Assembly (NCBI GenBank): GCA_009363875.1
Contig: CM018695.1
Location: 49,275,161-49,339,160, forward strand
Reading direction: 5' to 3'
Origin: Mikania micrantha
Taxonomy: Eukaryota > Streptophyta > Magnoliopsida > Asterales > Asteraceae
DNA: 64,000 bases
Below, one piece after another: positions 1-11,371 of the stretch. Numbering within the stretch: the first letter of the stretch is position 1; each line of letters starts with the position of its first letter. The notes under the pieces were generated by a model, which did no database searches, was not told the origin of the DNA, and saw only the letters and a list, made by a program, of their open reading frames with translations. Position numbers and translations under genes: made by a program.

Positions 1-1184
1 CTTGTCAGATAGGGTTTGAGTGGATTAAATAAATTTGAATGACAAGATGGTTGGTTGAGTTTGAAGGACGACCCATCTGGGTCACGTTCTGAATTGGATC
101 CAAACACAAACATGATTAACCAAAGTTATAGTGTGTGTGTGTGTGTCTATATGTATATTGGTGTATGTAAATGAATATATATCTAAAAATAAAACATATA
201 TATATATATATTGTATACATGCATACATCCCATGTGAGAAACAAAGGAACAAATGTGGCTGGGATCTTTTAAAAACACACAGTAGCGTCAGAAAGCAAAA
301 TAAAGAAAAGCAAAGAGCAGCTTGCGATCAGAGGCTAGAAGAAGAGGAGAGAGAGAAAAAGAAGAGGGGAAACAAACAATGCTTTAGTCACGTTTGGAAG
401 AAGCTTTTGAACATTAAGCATGAATTTCTCAAGGGATTAAGGTATGTTAACTTTTCACGCACCAAAATTATGGTTCCAGAGTTTAGAAGTAACCCAATAA
501 CGCCTATTTTGCATAGGATCGTTTATGAGACCAAATTGATGCTTGAGGTCATATAATCAAGGGATTAGTGATGATTTATGAAGAAATCAATGGCTACAAG
601 TAAGACTTTTTGTTTTTAGTTATGTTTAAGTAAATGTTCATCATGGGTCAAAGATTTGACTTGATTTTTGTAGGTTAAATTCTCTACTTGTGTAAAGACC
701 CGAGCTTGATCATCTTGCACACTTAGAAACGTATTGACACTTGCTGATTTTTAGTAGTTAATTTACTCAAAACATAATCTTGTTGGTAACTAGGGTATAT
801 GAGGGCAAAAAAGGGGCATTTTTGACTAAATCGACCCGAAAAGTACTTCTAAGAACGAGTATAGTGGATTATGTTCAAATGCATCTACAAAAGTTCACTT
901 GAACATAACATTATAGAATTTAGTAATTGAGCCCAAGGATGGTGCGTAAATTATAAAATGAAATTTTAAGGCAAGTTTGACTTTTAAAAGTCAAACTTCC
1001 AAGAATATAGACTATGGTTTTAAACCCATCATTATGTTTAATGCTTCTAAAAGGATTATTGGTTTGATTAGCCGTATTTGACTAGTCAAGACTCTCTCGT
1101 TATAGTATGAGCAATAACATATATATCTATATATACATATATGTATATATATTATAGAAAAAGTAAAAGGATTTACATATGATT
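1..1184 (+). mobile_element. Ty3/gypsy LTR fragment, same family as the LTR at 30393-34134
   Basis: Positions 1-1180 align by eye, in order and on the same strand, with 30464-32340 plus 32836-32860 of the complete LTR further right. About 72 bases of the LTR start lie left of the window. Compared with that LTR this copy lacks the roughly 760-bp block at 30709-31468, which holds the ATACGG palindromes, and the foldback element at 32427. The alignment stops at 1184, where a TGTCACACCC sequence begins. Short open frames inside, such as 131-556, are AT-rich and low in complexity and are not genes. A purine-rich stretch at 300-370 (GAGAGAGAAAAAGAAGAG) is shared with the other copy. Confidence 0.75.
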
Positions 1185-3480
1185 TGTCACACCCTAACCT
1201 ATGGAGGAATACATTAGGGCATGATTCTGATTGTTCATAACTCATTGTACTACTTTGTAAGTTTGAATAGTTAATAATCCAATTTAAATCCAACATAACA
1301 TCCATTCAAACATTCTAAATATTCTAAACAAAAAACATCAATCCAACATTACAATTCAAAAACCAAAATAAACAACATTGTCTTTTTTTATTAAACTAGG
1401 TCCAAGAAGCCTAAATTTGTCTTCATCCAAGCAACTAACATGTTACACATTTAAAATAAAATTTTGATCAACTATTTGCATAGTTGGTGAGATTCTCATA
1501 CAATTTGATATATGTATATAAGAAATAAGATGTAACAATAGTCTAATAAGAATTGATCTAAATATATATGTTCCACAACGTTTTATAATATGATTTTGGC
1601 AATTTCACCTTTGCTAATATAATGACAAAAGTCATTAAAGAAAGGCTACTAGTATTACTCATTTTTTTTGGCAATTTCACCTTCAATATAAACATTAACA
1701 TAAGTTATGTTAATTAAAGGCTACTAGTACTAATGTATTGTATATGATAATCCAATAATAATAACACAGAGATATATAAACAAATAGGCAACACATAGCA
1801 TTCAAATCTAATTCTAACTTAAACTATAGAATTCCATTATTGTATTTGTTTATGAATCTAGAATAACATGTTTGATAAGACATGTGTAACATCCCAAAAA
1901 TTACAAAAGTGTAAAGAGGGTAGTATAAGAAAAACTCACATGCTTTTGCTTTAGAATTATTCAACTAGTTCTAGCTTGTGTTTAGGTACAAACGAATCAC
2001 CAAATCAACCTAAGTTTATATCAAGAAAATAACTTAGGTATTTTTAAGCATATGTTTATGTTTGTCCAAATAATCCCCTTTTGATTTGTGTTTAACATAA
2101 TAGTTTGAAAAGGTTTTGTAACTTTTGTGATAAAATAAAGTGTTTAAAATAAAATAATGTTTTTATAATAGTAATTGTTTTCTAAACATAAAATAATAGT
2201 TTACATATGTTTTTAACTTGTTAATATTTTGAATTTATAAATTTAGAATAATTAGAAAATGGTTTATAAATATTTATAAGTTTAAAATTGTTTAAAGAAA
2301 TGATAAATTTTTAAAAGAATATTTATGTTTGTTAATATTTTTGAAAAATTGTAGTTATATTATTATAAAATTATTCTCAGAATATAAAAATTATTTTCTG
2401 ACTTTTTAGATTATTTTTATAAATAATATTAATCTTTTTAAAGTTTATTTAAACAATAAAACAGAAACTTTGTAAACTAATAATTTGTTCATTTTTTTTG
2501 TAACTCTTCATGTGATTTTCTAGCTTCATGCCAATCTGATTCAGGTTGCGCAAGTATACAATAGCTTTTTATTGCATAATTTTTAGCAGGCCTGCATTTA
2601 TACATAACAAGAAAATAAAGTTAAGTCAATTAGTGCCCAATTTGGCTTTTAAGTTTTTTCACAAAGGATTAGCCCAATTATGACTGAAAGTTAAAGACAA
2701 AAAGGGACATCATCATCATCTTGCTTGAAGACAAATGTTACATTATTTTTATTATTTTTGGGATGATAGGATATATGTTGTATTAAATCTCAATTTGACA
2801 AGTATTTTCTTTGCTATTTAAAGGGTAATTTTACATATCATAGTCAAGATGTGGCTATCAAGATGCTTAAGGCCAAAAGCATAACCCCTAATATACAATA
2901 AGAATTTGGCCAAGAAGTTTATCTCATGAGGTTTGTCATTCATCTCCTTCTAAACTTTAGGGCCATTTAAACACTTTTATTCTTTTGAACTATAGGAAAA
3001 TCGGGTTTAGCATTCTTTAGAAATCATATTAGTTCTTTTTTCTTTTTAAAACATGTTTGTTTTATCATGTTGGTTCTTACTTAAGTACTATACAATATAT
3101 CACTAGATTATTGATAAAGTAATTGAAATGAGTATATCAATCTAAATTATTGTCGTCACCGCATCGCGCGGGTTTATTAATAGTATATATATATATATAG
3201 GGTGTAGATAATTTGAAAATCACTCCTCAGTGTGAAACTATGTAAAAATCATGTAAAAAACGTTTTTTTTTCTGAATTTTTTACAGGTTTGTTACATTAT
3301 TTGTTACATTTTTATAAAAAAACTTAAAAAAACGTTGAGTAGTTTTTTTAAAAAAACATTTTTTAAAACCATGTAAAACATACGTAATATGTGGGCGCAG
3401 TTTTACGTATGTTTTATGTGGATTTATAAAATAGTTTTTTTTAGAATATTTTTTCGGCGCATTTTTTATTTCATGGGGGG
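1185..3480. other. AT-rich unassigned stretch with possible LTR termini
   Basis: No gene seen. TGTCACACCCTAACC at 1185 and TGTAACATCCC at 1885 look like starts of gypsy-type LTRs, but matching ends were not found. A GC-rich CACCGCATCGCGCGGGT motif at about 3158 sits in AT-rich DNA. At 3374-3387 and 3403-3416 there is a perfect 14-base inverted repeat (TAAAACATACGTAA) with a 15-base loop. An AT dinucleotide run at about 3183-3199 precedes GGGTGTAG, which resembles a MITE terminus without a visible partner. Confidence 0.35.
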
Positions 3481-4480
3481 ATTGGCAAGCAGGAGCGCGT
3501 CGAGGCTTGGACCGGCAAGGACATGCAGGAGACGGCTGCTCGAGACAGCGTTCATCCCCTCCTTCAGAGAGATCACAGTGGAGTTCCTCTTTACGTTTAC
3601 CTATCGTCCGGCTACAGTGTCGGAGGTAGCGTTCCATTTACTCAGCCACCGACATGAGATGTCGCTAGTCGAGTTTGCAGTAGTCTCCGCTAGATTACGA
3701 GTCCGAGACTTTTACCTCACTACATACAGCGGCGGGGATTACCGAGTTATATGACGCCACCTTACGCGTATGGTGATATCAAATTTCCGATGGTGACTTC
3801 ACGAACACTAAGGCGATAGTTAGTCGCAATCTCATCCGTTAGTGGTGTTCAAAAAATCCGAAAATCCGAAAAAATCGAAAACCAAATCGGATATCCGTTT
3901 TCCGAATTCGGATCGGATCGGATATTGGATATGCCAAATTTTGTTTATTCGGATTGGATATCCGAATAACCCGAATAAACGGGTTGTTCAGATTATTTGG
4001 ACGAGAAAATAAACTTATTCAGGTTTTTCAGGTTATTCAGATATATTTGGATCGGATTAACAAATTTCGAATTCAGGTCGGGTTTCTGGTAAGGTCTTAG
4101 AACTTTCAAATTCGAATAACCAGATCCGAACAGTATGAATAAACCGTTATCTGACCCAATGAACAACCCTATCGTCCGTTATATGTATTGCCACGTCTAT
4201 TACTGCACGTAGCAAAAGCCGCGAGTGGTACACTTTGTAGGATTTGTTTTACATGTATTTCGCTGAGTATTTTGCGAGCTATTTCCATCGGCAGCAGCGC
4301 ATAGCCATTTATGTGGGGCCTACATCACGACGATAGGCCGCACTCTGGGTCACCTCCATTATGACTCGATCGCCGAAAGATCTTCGGCATGAAGATCGTC
4401 CTGGAGTTTCTCGATGTAGGGTTGCCGGATTCTTTCAATCATGTCATGGAATTTAAGGTTGCAGGTTCCAGAAGTTATAC
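3481..4480 (+). pseudogene. Athila-type retrotransposon ORF remnant, interrupted
   Basis: An open stretch at 3481-3754 encodes a segment with the pattern SFREITVEFLFTF, then RHEMSLVEFAV. This resembles the ATHILA ORF-1 family, and the same layout recurs in the minus-strand protein at 44982-45473 (FQLGGRWTRLSVAQFA). After a MITE at 3840-4171 the coding relic appears to resume at 4240-4470, where it matches 30117-30390 by eye (IGRTLGHLH, then a segment reading MKIV). Stops and frameshifts make it non-functional. The family call rests on motif layout from memory, so it is moderate. Confidence 0.45.
3840..4171. mobile_element. hAT-type MITE, 332 bp
   Basis: The left end TAGTGGTGTTCA is an imperfect inverted match to the right end, which reads TAGGGTTGTTCA on the other strand. 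It is flanked by 8-bp direct repeats, TCATCCGT (3832-3839) and TCGTCCGT (4172-4179), with one mismatch. An 8-bp target duplication with TAGGG-like termini is the hAT signature. The interior is repetitive GGATCGGAT and TCCGAATAA sequence with no coding capacity. It splits the Athila-type remnant. Confidence 0.75.
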
Positions 4481-4740
4481 GCCAAGTAGATATCTACACG
4501 TGGAGTACAACACGCACGACAACGAGGTGAAGGAAATTGTTGTACGTGTCGTAGAGACCTATACGACACGTATAGGGCCGGTGAGATGTTCAATTAAAAA
4601 AATGGGTGTGCATGTAACCATTCCCTTCTTTATATGCCAATTTGGACAAGAATGATCATGCATAATTATTATGGACGGTAATTGATTCCTTCCTTACATC
4701 GAGAATCAAATCAGAAATTGACCCTTCATCCCTAATGGAA
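4481..4740. repeat. Spacer fragment of the small-gene array
   Basis: Positions 4612-4738 match 20240-20370, the spacer downstream of the small gene at 20708. Shared landmarks are CTTTATATGCCAATTTG and GAAATTGACCCTTC. It is followed at once by the gypsy/copia block, and the spacer appears to resume at about 8300. Positions 4481-4611 hold no recognised gene, but include the palindrome CTATACGACACGTATAG at 4559-4575. Confidence 0.6.
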
Positions 4741-5010
4741 TATCTTTAAGTTATCCAAGTACGGCCTACAAACCCGGTTCATGAGGTCCATGAAAACCAC
4801 TGGTGCATTGGTAAGGCCGAAGGGCATTACCAGAAATTCATAATGGCCATATCTCGTCCTAAAAGCTGTCTTGGGAATATCATCTTCATGAACGCGAAGC
4901 TGACGATACCCAGACCGAAATTATATCTTAGTCTCCAGCAAACGAGACATATCCTCCATTAAATTGTATGACCTCATGTAACTGAGAAAAATTATACTGG
5001 GGTCTGTTAG
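4741..5010 (-). pseudogene. Gypsy RT fragment fused to a copia piece, minus strand
   Basis: On the minus strand 4741-4930 encodes a Ty3/gypsy reverse transcriptase core (RSGY, then FRTRYGHYEF, then VMPFGLTNAP, then FMDLMNRVC). Upstream on the same strand, 4931-5000, the sequence changes to a Ty1/copia protease-region piece (LHEV, then FNGGYVSFAGD). The junction includes a TAA codon just before FRSGY. The same junction occurs on the plus strand at about 8146, so this fragment and 8075-8300 form an inverted repeat around the block. Confidence 0.7.
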
Positions 5011-5831
5011 TGTCGGGAATTAAGGATGTTATTAGGATATGTTGGAAATGGTTGATGGAAATTGATGTGGAAATATTGTTAATTGGGAATGATTGGATGA
5101 ATTTACTTGGTAAACACAGATATGCCTATTTATGAATACTCATTCTGGACATATACTACAGGGAAGATATGGACACTTAGTGACAACTTGGACACTTAGT
5201 GATGATATGAACCCTTATTGATGATATGGATTCTTAGTGATGGTGTAGACTCTGAGTAAACTTAGACATTAGGGGAACTTAAATGTCAAGTAAACTTAGA
5301 CATTAGGTGAACTTAGAAAATAGGTGAACCTAGATGTCAGGTGAACTTAGACATTAAGCGAACCTAGTTGTCAAGGAGAATTTGAATACACTTCACTCAT
5401 AATTATCCTACCTAGGATAAAGATTGTGAAGTAGAACACTGGGAAAACTTAGTTAGACGCTAAATTCTAAAAAGGGCATAATCGTGGTGCGTTGCAACGG
5501 TGGTGGGTATGGCGGATGATGTGACTGCGGTCAAATCTATGTATGCCCTATATATAGACTAGCTGCACTGTATCGGGAGGTTTTCAGTGTTAGTATAAGG
5601 TGGAAAATGTATGAAATTTAGGAATATTTAGTTAGTATTAGTTATGACCTAGTCAGGATGCTTTAGTATAACGTTAGGAAATTAGTGCTTATTATGAGTT
5701 GGAGAATACGTATAGGAGACAAGTATAGTTCTGTATATGTAATCCTAACTGTTAAAATGAACTCATTCGACCATAGTTTGTATGACTTACGTTGTAAACG
5801 GTAGTAACATGTTTCTAACATCCTCAGAAAC
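5011..5831 (+). repeat. Retrotransposon leader with minisatellite
   Basis: Untranslated sequence upstream of the gag start at 5832. Positions 5170-5240 repeat GACACTTAGTGA-like units. Positions 5255-5390 repeat a unit of roughly 20 bases containing ACTTAGACATTAGGTGA. No primer binding site or LTR end was found to its left, so the element is truncated or rearranged. Confidence 0.5.
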
Positions 5832-7920
5832 ATGCCGCCGCGCCGTCACAACGAAGATAATACAAACATCAACAATGGGGATGCTAACAACAACAATGCC
5901 AATACCGGCATAGAGGAGTTATCAAGTCTCATTACTGGGTTGGTGACTCTACTGAATCAAGCCAACAAACTCTCAACCAAAACAGGGATGGTGCAAACCC
6001 ACCTGTTTGCACTTTCAAACACTTCAACTCCTGTAACCCGACAAAATTCACGGGTGCTGAAGGAGCCACGGGGTTGTTGCAGTGGTTTGAGAGCATTGAG
6101 AACACCTTCATTAACAATGACTGCCCAGAAAATTTGAAGGTACGCTATGCCACCAGTGTTTTCCAAAAGAGAGCACTAACTTAGTGGAATAGCGAGAAGC
6201 GAACTAGGGGAGTTGATGCAGCCCTAGCACTGACCTGGACTGAAGTTAAAGCTCTGATGACCACAGATTTTTGTCCTCGCAGTGAGATGAGGAAACTTGA
6301 AGCTGAGTTCTGGGAACTCAAGCAGGACAACGGAGAGAATTTGATCTATAACTCCCGTTTCCATGAGCTGAGTTCACTAGTACCTCATTTGGTGACACCA
6401 TTGGAGAGAGCAATAGAGAAATACATTTGGCAATCTATTTATGCAGATTCAAGACACTGTCTTTGGTAGCAACCCTACCACCCTGGAAGCTGCAATCCGT
6501 CCATCTGCTACGCTTACTGATAATCATGTGAAGGCTGGTACGCTTACTCGGAAGGGAACAAAGAAGACTGAAACAAAGATAGCTGCAAAAGAGACTTCAA
6601 CTGAAGTCAGGACTGAGCCAGCTAGTTCATCTAAAAGCAGCAGTCGGAAGAGAAAGACGAGAAGCTATGTTGGTACTACTCCTGCTGGTCAACAATCATC
6701 CAGCAACTCCAACACTAGACCACATGTTGGAGTGAATCAACAATGCAATGTTTGCAGATATCATCATGCACCTAACTTACCTTGTCGTGTTTGTAACAAC
6801 TGTGGTAAGTATGGACATTTTGCTAATGTATGTAGGAGTGCACCGCAAGCACAAAGGATGCAACCTGCACCGCTTGCACTACCTGCTCCACATGCATAAC
6901 CATTTCAAGCAATACAATTTCGTCCTGCGTCTGCACAAGCAAGAGCCTGTTACGAGTTCAGTGATGTTGGTCACTTCAGAAATCAGTGCCCAAGACTGAC
7001 AGGAAATAACCAAAGGGTGGCAAGAGGCAGAGCTTTTCAACTAAATGCTCCAGCAGCTCAAGCCAATCAGGATGTCGTTAACGGTACGTTTCCGATTAAT
7101 AACTCTTATGCATCTATCTTACTTTATTCGGGTGCTGATAGAAGTTTGTTTCATATGAGTTTGAATCTGTACTTGATAGAACACATACGATGCTAGATAA
7201 ACCATTTAATGTGGAGGTGGCTGACGGAAACACAATTGATATTGACACTATTATTATTGGATGTACGGTGAATCTTAACGATCACGTTTTCCCAATAGAT
7301 CTCATACCTATGCATCTTGGTAGCTTTGATGTTATCATAGGCATGGACTGGTTGGCCACTCATAGAGCGGAAATAGTATGCTTTGAGAAATTCATTCGTA
7401 TTCCTTCACCGTCGGGGGAAACTCTAAGAGTATTTGGAGAGACTCCTAGTAAGGGCCTTAAACTCATGTCATGCACAAAAGCTCATAAATGTTTAAGAAA
7501 GAAGTGAGTAGCTTTTCTAGCGCATATGGTGGAAAAGAATGAGCAAGACAAAAGTATTCAAGACGTTCCTGTTGTACGCAATTTTCTTGAAGTTTTTCCA
7601 GATGATTTACCGGGGATCCCACCAGAGCATCAAGTGGAATTTCGGATTGATCTTGCACCTTGTGCGAATCCAGTCGCCAAAGTTCCGTACAGACTTGCGC
7701 CTTCAAAGTTACAATAATTGGCGTGTCAATTGCAAGAACTGTCTGATAAAGGATTCATTCGCCCAAGCCATTCTCCATGGATTGCACCGGTTCTATTTGT
7801 CAAGAAGGACGGGTCATTCCAAATGTGCATCGATTACCACGAATTGAATAAGTTGACCATTAAGAATCGATATCCGTTGACGCGCATCGATGATCTTTTC
7901 GATCAACTTCAAGGTTCAGC
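5832..7920 (+). pseudogene. Tekay-like gypsy gag-protease-RT (5' part), decayed
   Basis: The start MPPRRHNEDN at 5832 matches the gag start of the complete Tekay-like element (MPPRKQ). Gag continues with a GLLQWFESIENTF-type motif at about 6070, then a CRYHH plus CNNCGKYGHFANVC zinc-knuckle region (6750-6840) and a decayed second knuckle. The protease motif at about 7110-7140 reads YSGADRS, so the catalytic Asp of the usual D[ST]GA is missing. The linker GSFDVIIGMDWL (7318-7355) and RT start (FIRPSHSPW, FVKKDGSF, CIDYHELNKLTIKNRYPL) follow, ending at FDQLQGSA near 7920. There are several stops and frame changes (6126-6180, 7505, 7716). Confidence 0.8.
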
Positions 7921-8146
7921 ATGGGATTATCAAGAAAAGGCCCAATGTTCCACAAGTACCTAAATCTGTTATGATTTGGGTACCCATTTCTCATTAAATG
8001 TTTGTATTATGCAGGTACGGCCAAATAAGATGAAAAATGTTCGGTACATGGATAGCGGCTGTTCCCGACAAATGACTGGGGATTTTTCTAAGTTACATGA
8101 GGTCACACCATTTAATGGAGGATATGTCTCGTTTGCTGGAGACAAA
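7921..8146 (+). pseudogene. Ty1/copia gag-protease fragment inside gypsy RT
   Basis: Between two gypsy RT segments there is a copia piece. It encodes PNVPQVPKSV and then IWVP, followed after a frame change by YMDSGCSRQMTGDFS, the protease active-site DSG motif of Ty1/copia (usual form LDSGCSRHMTG), then FNGGYVSFAGDK. It replaces the gypsy stretch that normally encodes YFSKIDL. The same right-hand junction exists on the minus strand at about 4930, so it is not a one-off assembly artefact. Confidence 0.7.
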
Positions 8147-8300
8147 GATATAATTTCGGTCTGGGTATCATCAGCTTCGTGTTCATGAAGATGATATTCT
8201 CATGAAGATGATATTCCCAAGACAACCTTTAGGACGAGATATGGCCATTATGAATTTATGGTAATGACCTTCGGCCTTACCAATGCACCAACGGTTTATA
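8147..8300 (+). pseudogene. Gypsy RT fragment, continuation
   Basis: Encodes FRSGYHQLRVHEDDI, then FRTRYGHYEFMVM and FGLTNAP, the central Ty3/gypsy RT core. A tandem duplication of about 17 bases (CATGAAGATGATATTC repeated at 8187-8218) breaks the frame. A TAA codon lies at the copia junction. It ends near 8300, where the small-gene spacer resumes. Confidence 0.7.
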
Positions 8301-8644
8301 TTCATTTTCACTTCACAAATTTAAGAAAATGATGGAATATTAAATTGATGAAACATTTGAATTTAAAATTCCGTGGATAATAATTGTAACATTATTAGTT
8401 TGGTTACCTAAAATAGTAAGTTGATTAAAATTATAAATTAATATACACACATCATAGAATAAGTTGGTGTTTAAATAAAAAAAATTAACAAAAGTACATA
8501 ATTTATTATTTATGATTTTACAGTAACTATAAAATACATAAACATTCTTTGTTATGCGTACATGGATTCTTACTTATAACACAACAACAACAACAAAAAA
8601 TTGAGAGACATAAAGATATAAAGAAACAAATACTAGTAGTGGTT

Positions 8645-8838
8645 TTAATAGTCAGAACTCTCGGGATTTATTTTAGTCTTGTTCTTTGCGTTTTTAGCAG
8701 CTTTGCTGATAGAATCCACCATATACTCTCCCATTCTAGTGGAAACATGCTTCTTTTTTGCCGGAATAACAGTTGCAACTTTCTTCTTTCCTCCCTTCAT
8801 GTGTGTCTCGTAGTTATTTTTTGCTTATTGTCTCCCAT
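8645..8838 (-). pseudogene. Small basic protein family, copy alpha-1 (frameshifted)
   Basis: The minus strand carries ATG at 8838. After a frameshift around codon 12 it continues MKGGKKKVATVIPAKKK, then VSTRMGEYMVDSISKAAKN, and stops at 8645-8647. It is clearly homologous to the intact copies at 20708-20905 and 25039-25230. Flanking DNA is also conserved, including the TATA box at 8915-8924, so the whole gene unit was duplicated. The family is not recognised. The product would be lysine-rich, without signal peptide or membrane segment. This copy is probably inactive. Confidence 0.6.
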
Positions 8839-8914
8839 TGCCTTTAATCCGATCACAAAAAAATCTTAGTTATGTATATCAAACCAAATTGCAAATATGA
8901 AGGATTCAATGCTA

Positions 8915-8924
8915 GTATATATAC
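8915..8924 (-). promoter_or_regulatory. TATA box of copy alpha-1
   Basis: GTATATATAC lies about 77 bases upstream of the ATG at 8838. The same motif and spacing occur in front of copies alpha-3 and alpha-5. Confidence 0.5.
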
Positions 8925-9340
8925 ACAAGTTAAGGTATACCACACCTTCACACATCATGTATGTGTGTTTTAGCCTACCAATATCCTAGAACTTATACCT
9001 TAGTTTCATTCTTATTGTTGGGTAATTGTTTCTAGATGTTACTTAGTACGCTTCAAGTGTGGATGAGTGTTTTCCAAACACTCATCTGGTAATATCTTGG
9101 AATATTTTTTTAAGCTTCATAAATATTGTATGAACAATTTTATTGTGTTTGTGGATGTGGGTTTCTTAGCATACGAGTCTCTCTGATGTGAACGATGAAA
9201 TGACAATTAGAGTGTGTTTCCAACATGGGTGTGGGTTACATTAGATGTTTCATGGTTGTTGGGCCCATGTTCCAAAATTGTTTATTTGTTCTCACGTGAA
9301 TTTCTTGTGAATTTCTTTTTGAATCTATGTAAGTTAAAAG

Positions 9341-9811
9341 GAGAGGGTGTAAATGAATTAAACTTATTTATGAAAATCTTATGATCAGATCGATAAAAAG
9401 ATTGAAGGACACAAGCTTAAGCGACCTGAGCTCGAGCCTTGAAATACGGCTTGTTTAGTTAACGAGCTTCAGTTCAAGCTTCACATATCGAGCTTAAGCC
9501 TGCTCATAAGCCTAAAGAACTTTTTATTTATGTAATTTTTATTTAATTAATATAAGTGTCTAATCTATATAGGTGATTGTTTTATATATAAAATTATGAT
9601 AAATTTAATAAAATTATATATATTTTATTTAGAAAAAATATAGTTATAAATATATGTATACATGCTCAAGATTTAAAATTTTAATACAAGCCGAGCTCGG
9701 GCTTTAAAACTAAATCTTTAACGAACCAAGCTCGAACTTTAGCATTTTAAAGTCAAAACAAGTTGAAACCGTTCCATAGCATACTCGAGCTCAGCTTCGT
9801 TTAGATCCCTA
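9341..9811. mobile_element. hAT-like non-autonomous element rich in AGCTCGAG, 471 bp
   Basis: Flanked by identical 8-bp repeats GTTAAAAG at 9333-9340 and 9812-9819. The left end GAGGGTGTAAATGAA and the right end (other strand, TAGGGATCTAAACGAA) are imperfect inverted repeats. The interior has many GAGCTCGAGC-like motifs. A homologous, more decayed copy at 22424-23042 is in the same relative place in the duplicated segment, so insertion predates that duplication. Confidence 0.65.
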
Positions 9812-9819
9812 GTTAAAAG

Positions 9820-10268
9820 GGAAAGATTTATTAAATAACCCATTCTTCAAACAACAAGAACAATGATTTGGATTGTACCAAATCAAACAAATTGGCTATC
9901 GGTACCATTACCCGTAGTTGTTTTCAAGTTTTCGGTATTAGCTGCCTTTTGGTTTCACTATTCTTTGGTATTTTCAATCGTACTAGTACGGTATTTAATT
10001 TACACTTTCACTCATTTTCAGTAATGTTATAATTTACTAATTTAGTACCGGTATCGTATGGTTATCATCCCTACTTCAATTGAAGAACAAAGACACTAGA
10101 TGGGTCCAATGATATAAAGTTTGCTTGGATCCGACATCACCTACACACGTGTGTAATTGAAGAACATACCCATTTACCATTCAATAACAACTTATATTGA
10201 GATTTGATATTATATTGATCCTTAGTTCCTTACAATGTTAAATTAAAAAAATAAATAAATAATTGGCA
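9820..10268. repeat. Duplicated spacer, homologous to 23043-23500
   Basis: Shares landmarks such as CCCATTCTTCAAACAA, then CAATGATTTGGATT and GGTAGTTGTTTTC-type sequence with 23043-23500, same order and strand. No coding sequence seen. It is part of the segmental duplication carrying the small-protein genes. Confidence 0.6.
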
Positions 10269-10277
10269 TTCAATATG

Positions 10278-11253
10278 GGGTCCTACTAAACATAACCCAC
10301 CCCCATTGCGAGACACCATCCGGCCGTTTTCTATACGGCTGTCTAGGGTCTATACGGCTTATATAAAGTCAGTCAAGCCGACAAAAGCTGCTACCGCTGA
10401 CTATCAGGTTTGAAGTGAAACTATACGATCGTATAGGCCCTATAGAGGCATATAGTTCATTTCTATATGGTCATATGTATTTTTATTTGTTATGTAATTG
10501 TGTATTACTTATTTGTTTATTACTTAATTCTGTGTAATTTATTTGGTTGTTTTATGCTTGTGTATTTATTTTTGTGCTTCTTTAATAATTTATATAATCA
10601 AATGATTGTGAAATTACCTATTTTTAAAAATATATTAATACAATTTATTTTTACGCAAGTTTAGTCATAACATTTTTTAAATAAATAACATATGTTATAC
10701 CACCCTCGTGTGCAGTGCACTCATATAATGTATATATGTGTTGACCCTTGAGAGACAAAAGTAAAATTGGACTAATTTTGACGTTATTTTACTTATTTTT
10801 TGTAAAAATAACGTCAAAAGCGTTAACGTCAAAAGCGTTGAGTCAGTTGGTTAATCATGCATCATGATCTGGGGTCTCATTTGAAGCAGTCTCTCTATTC
10901 TACGGGATAGAGGTAAGGTTGTATACAACTTACCCTACCTTAGCTTTGCTAATGGTAGGATATACTGAGTACGATGATGATGATGATTTCATATCAATTT
11001 ATAAACAATTTTCATAATGAAGCAAGTTGAAAAAAATAAGTGTACAAACTTATATAAAAACATACAAATGTTTGTGATAAAACCTTATAAAAAGTTAACG
11101 TTAAAATTGATTTTTTTACCATAAAAAAATTTTACGCACATATATGGCTTATACGCCTTACAGCATCTTCTATACACCCGTATAAGACTTTTACAACCGT
11201 ATAAGTGGGCCCTAATGTATGGATATAAGGGATGGTGTATGGACAATGAGGCG
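10278..11253. mobile_element. MULE-like MITE, about 976 bp
   Basis: Flanked by identical 9-bp repeats TTCAATATG at 10269-10277 and 11254-11262. The homologous segment (about 23495) lacks the insert. Sub-terminal inverted similarity is visible: CATTGCGAGACACCATCC near 10305 against CATTGTCCATACACCATCC on the other strand near 11240. A 9-bp duplication is typical of Mutator-like elements. The interior includes a perfect 16-base palindrome at 10421-10436 and repeated TATACGGC/CCGTATAAG motifs. No transposase is encoded. Confidence 0.6.
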
Positions 11254-11371
11254 TTCAATATGTGCATAGATAGGGTTCTACGACAACTATAACTCTGTAT
11301 ATGAAAACAAAAGGTAACCATTACGCGTATACAGTTAAATTATTAAAATAATAATACTATTAAGATAAATA

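Noticed and set aside
131..556. Open frame of 141 codons on the plus strand
   Set aside because: It lies within an LTR fragment, starts in TGTG/ATAT simple sequence, and its composition is low-complexity; the homologous LTR region does not keep the frame.
3140..3180. CACCGCATCGCGCGGGT as a possible Helitron 3' hairpin
   Set aside because: GC-rich hairpin-like motif but no CTRR end at the right distance and no matching 5' end.
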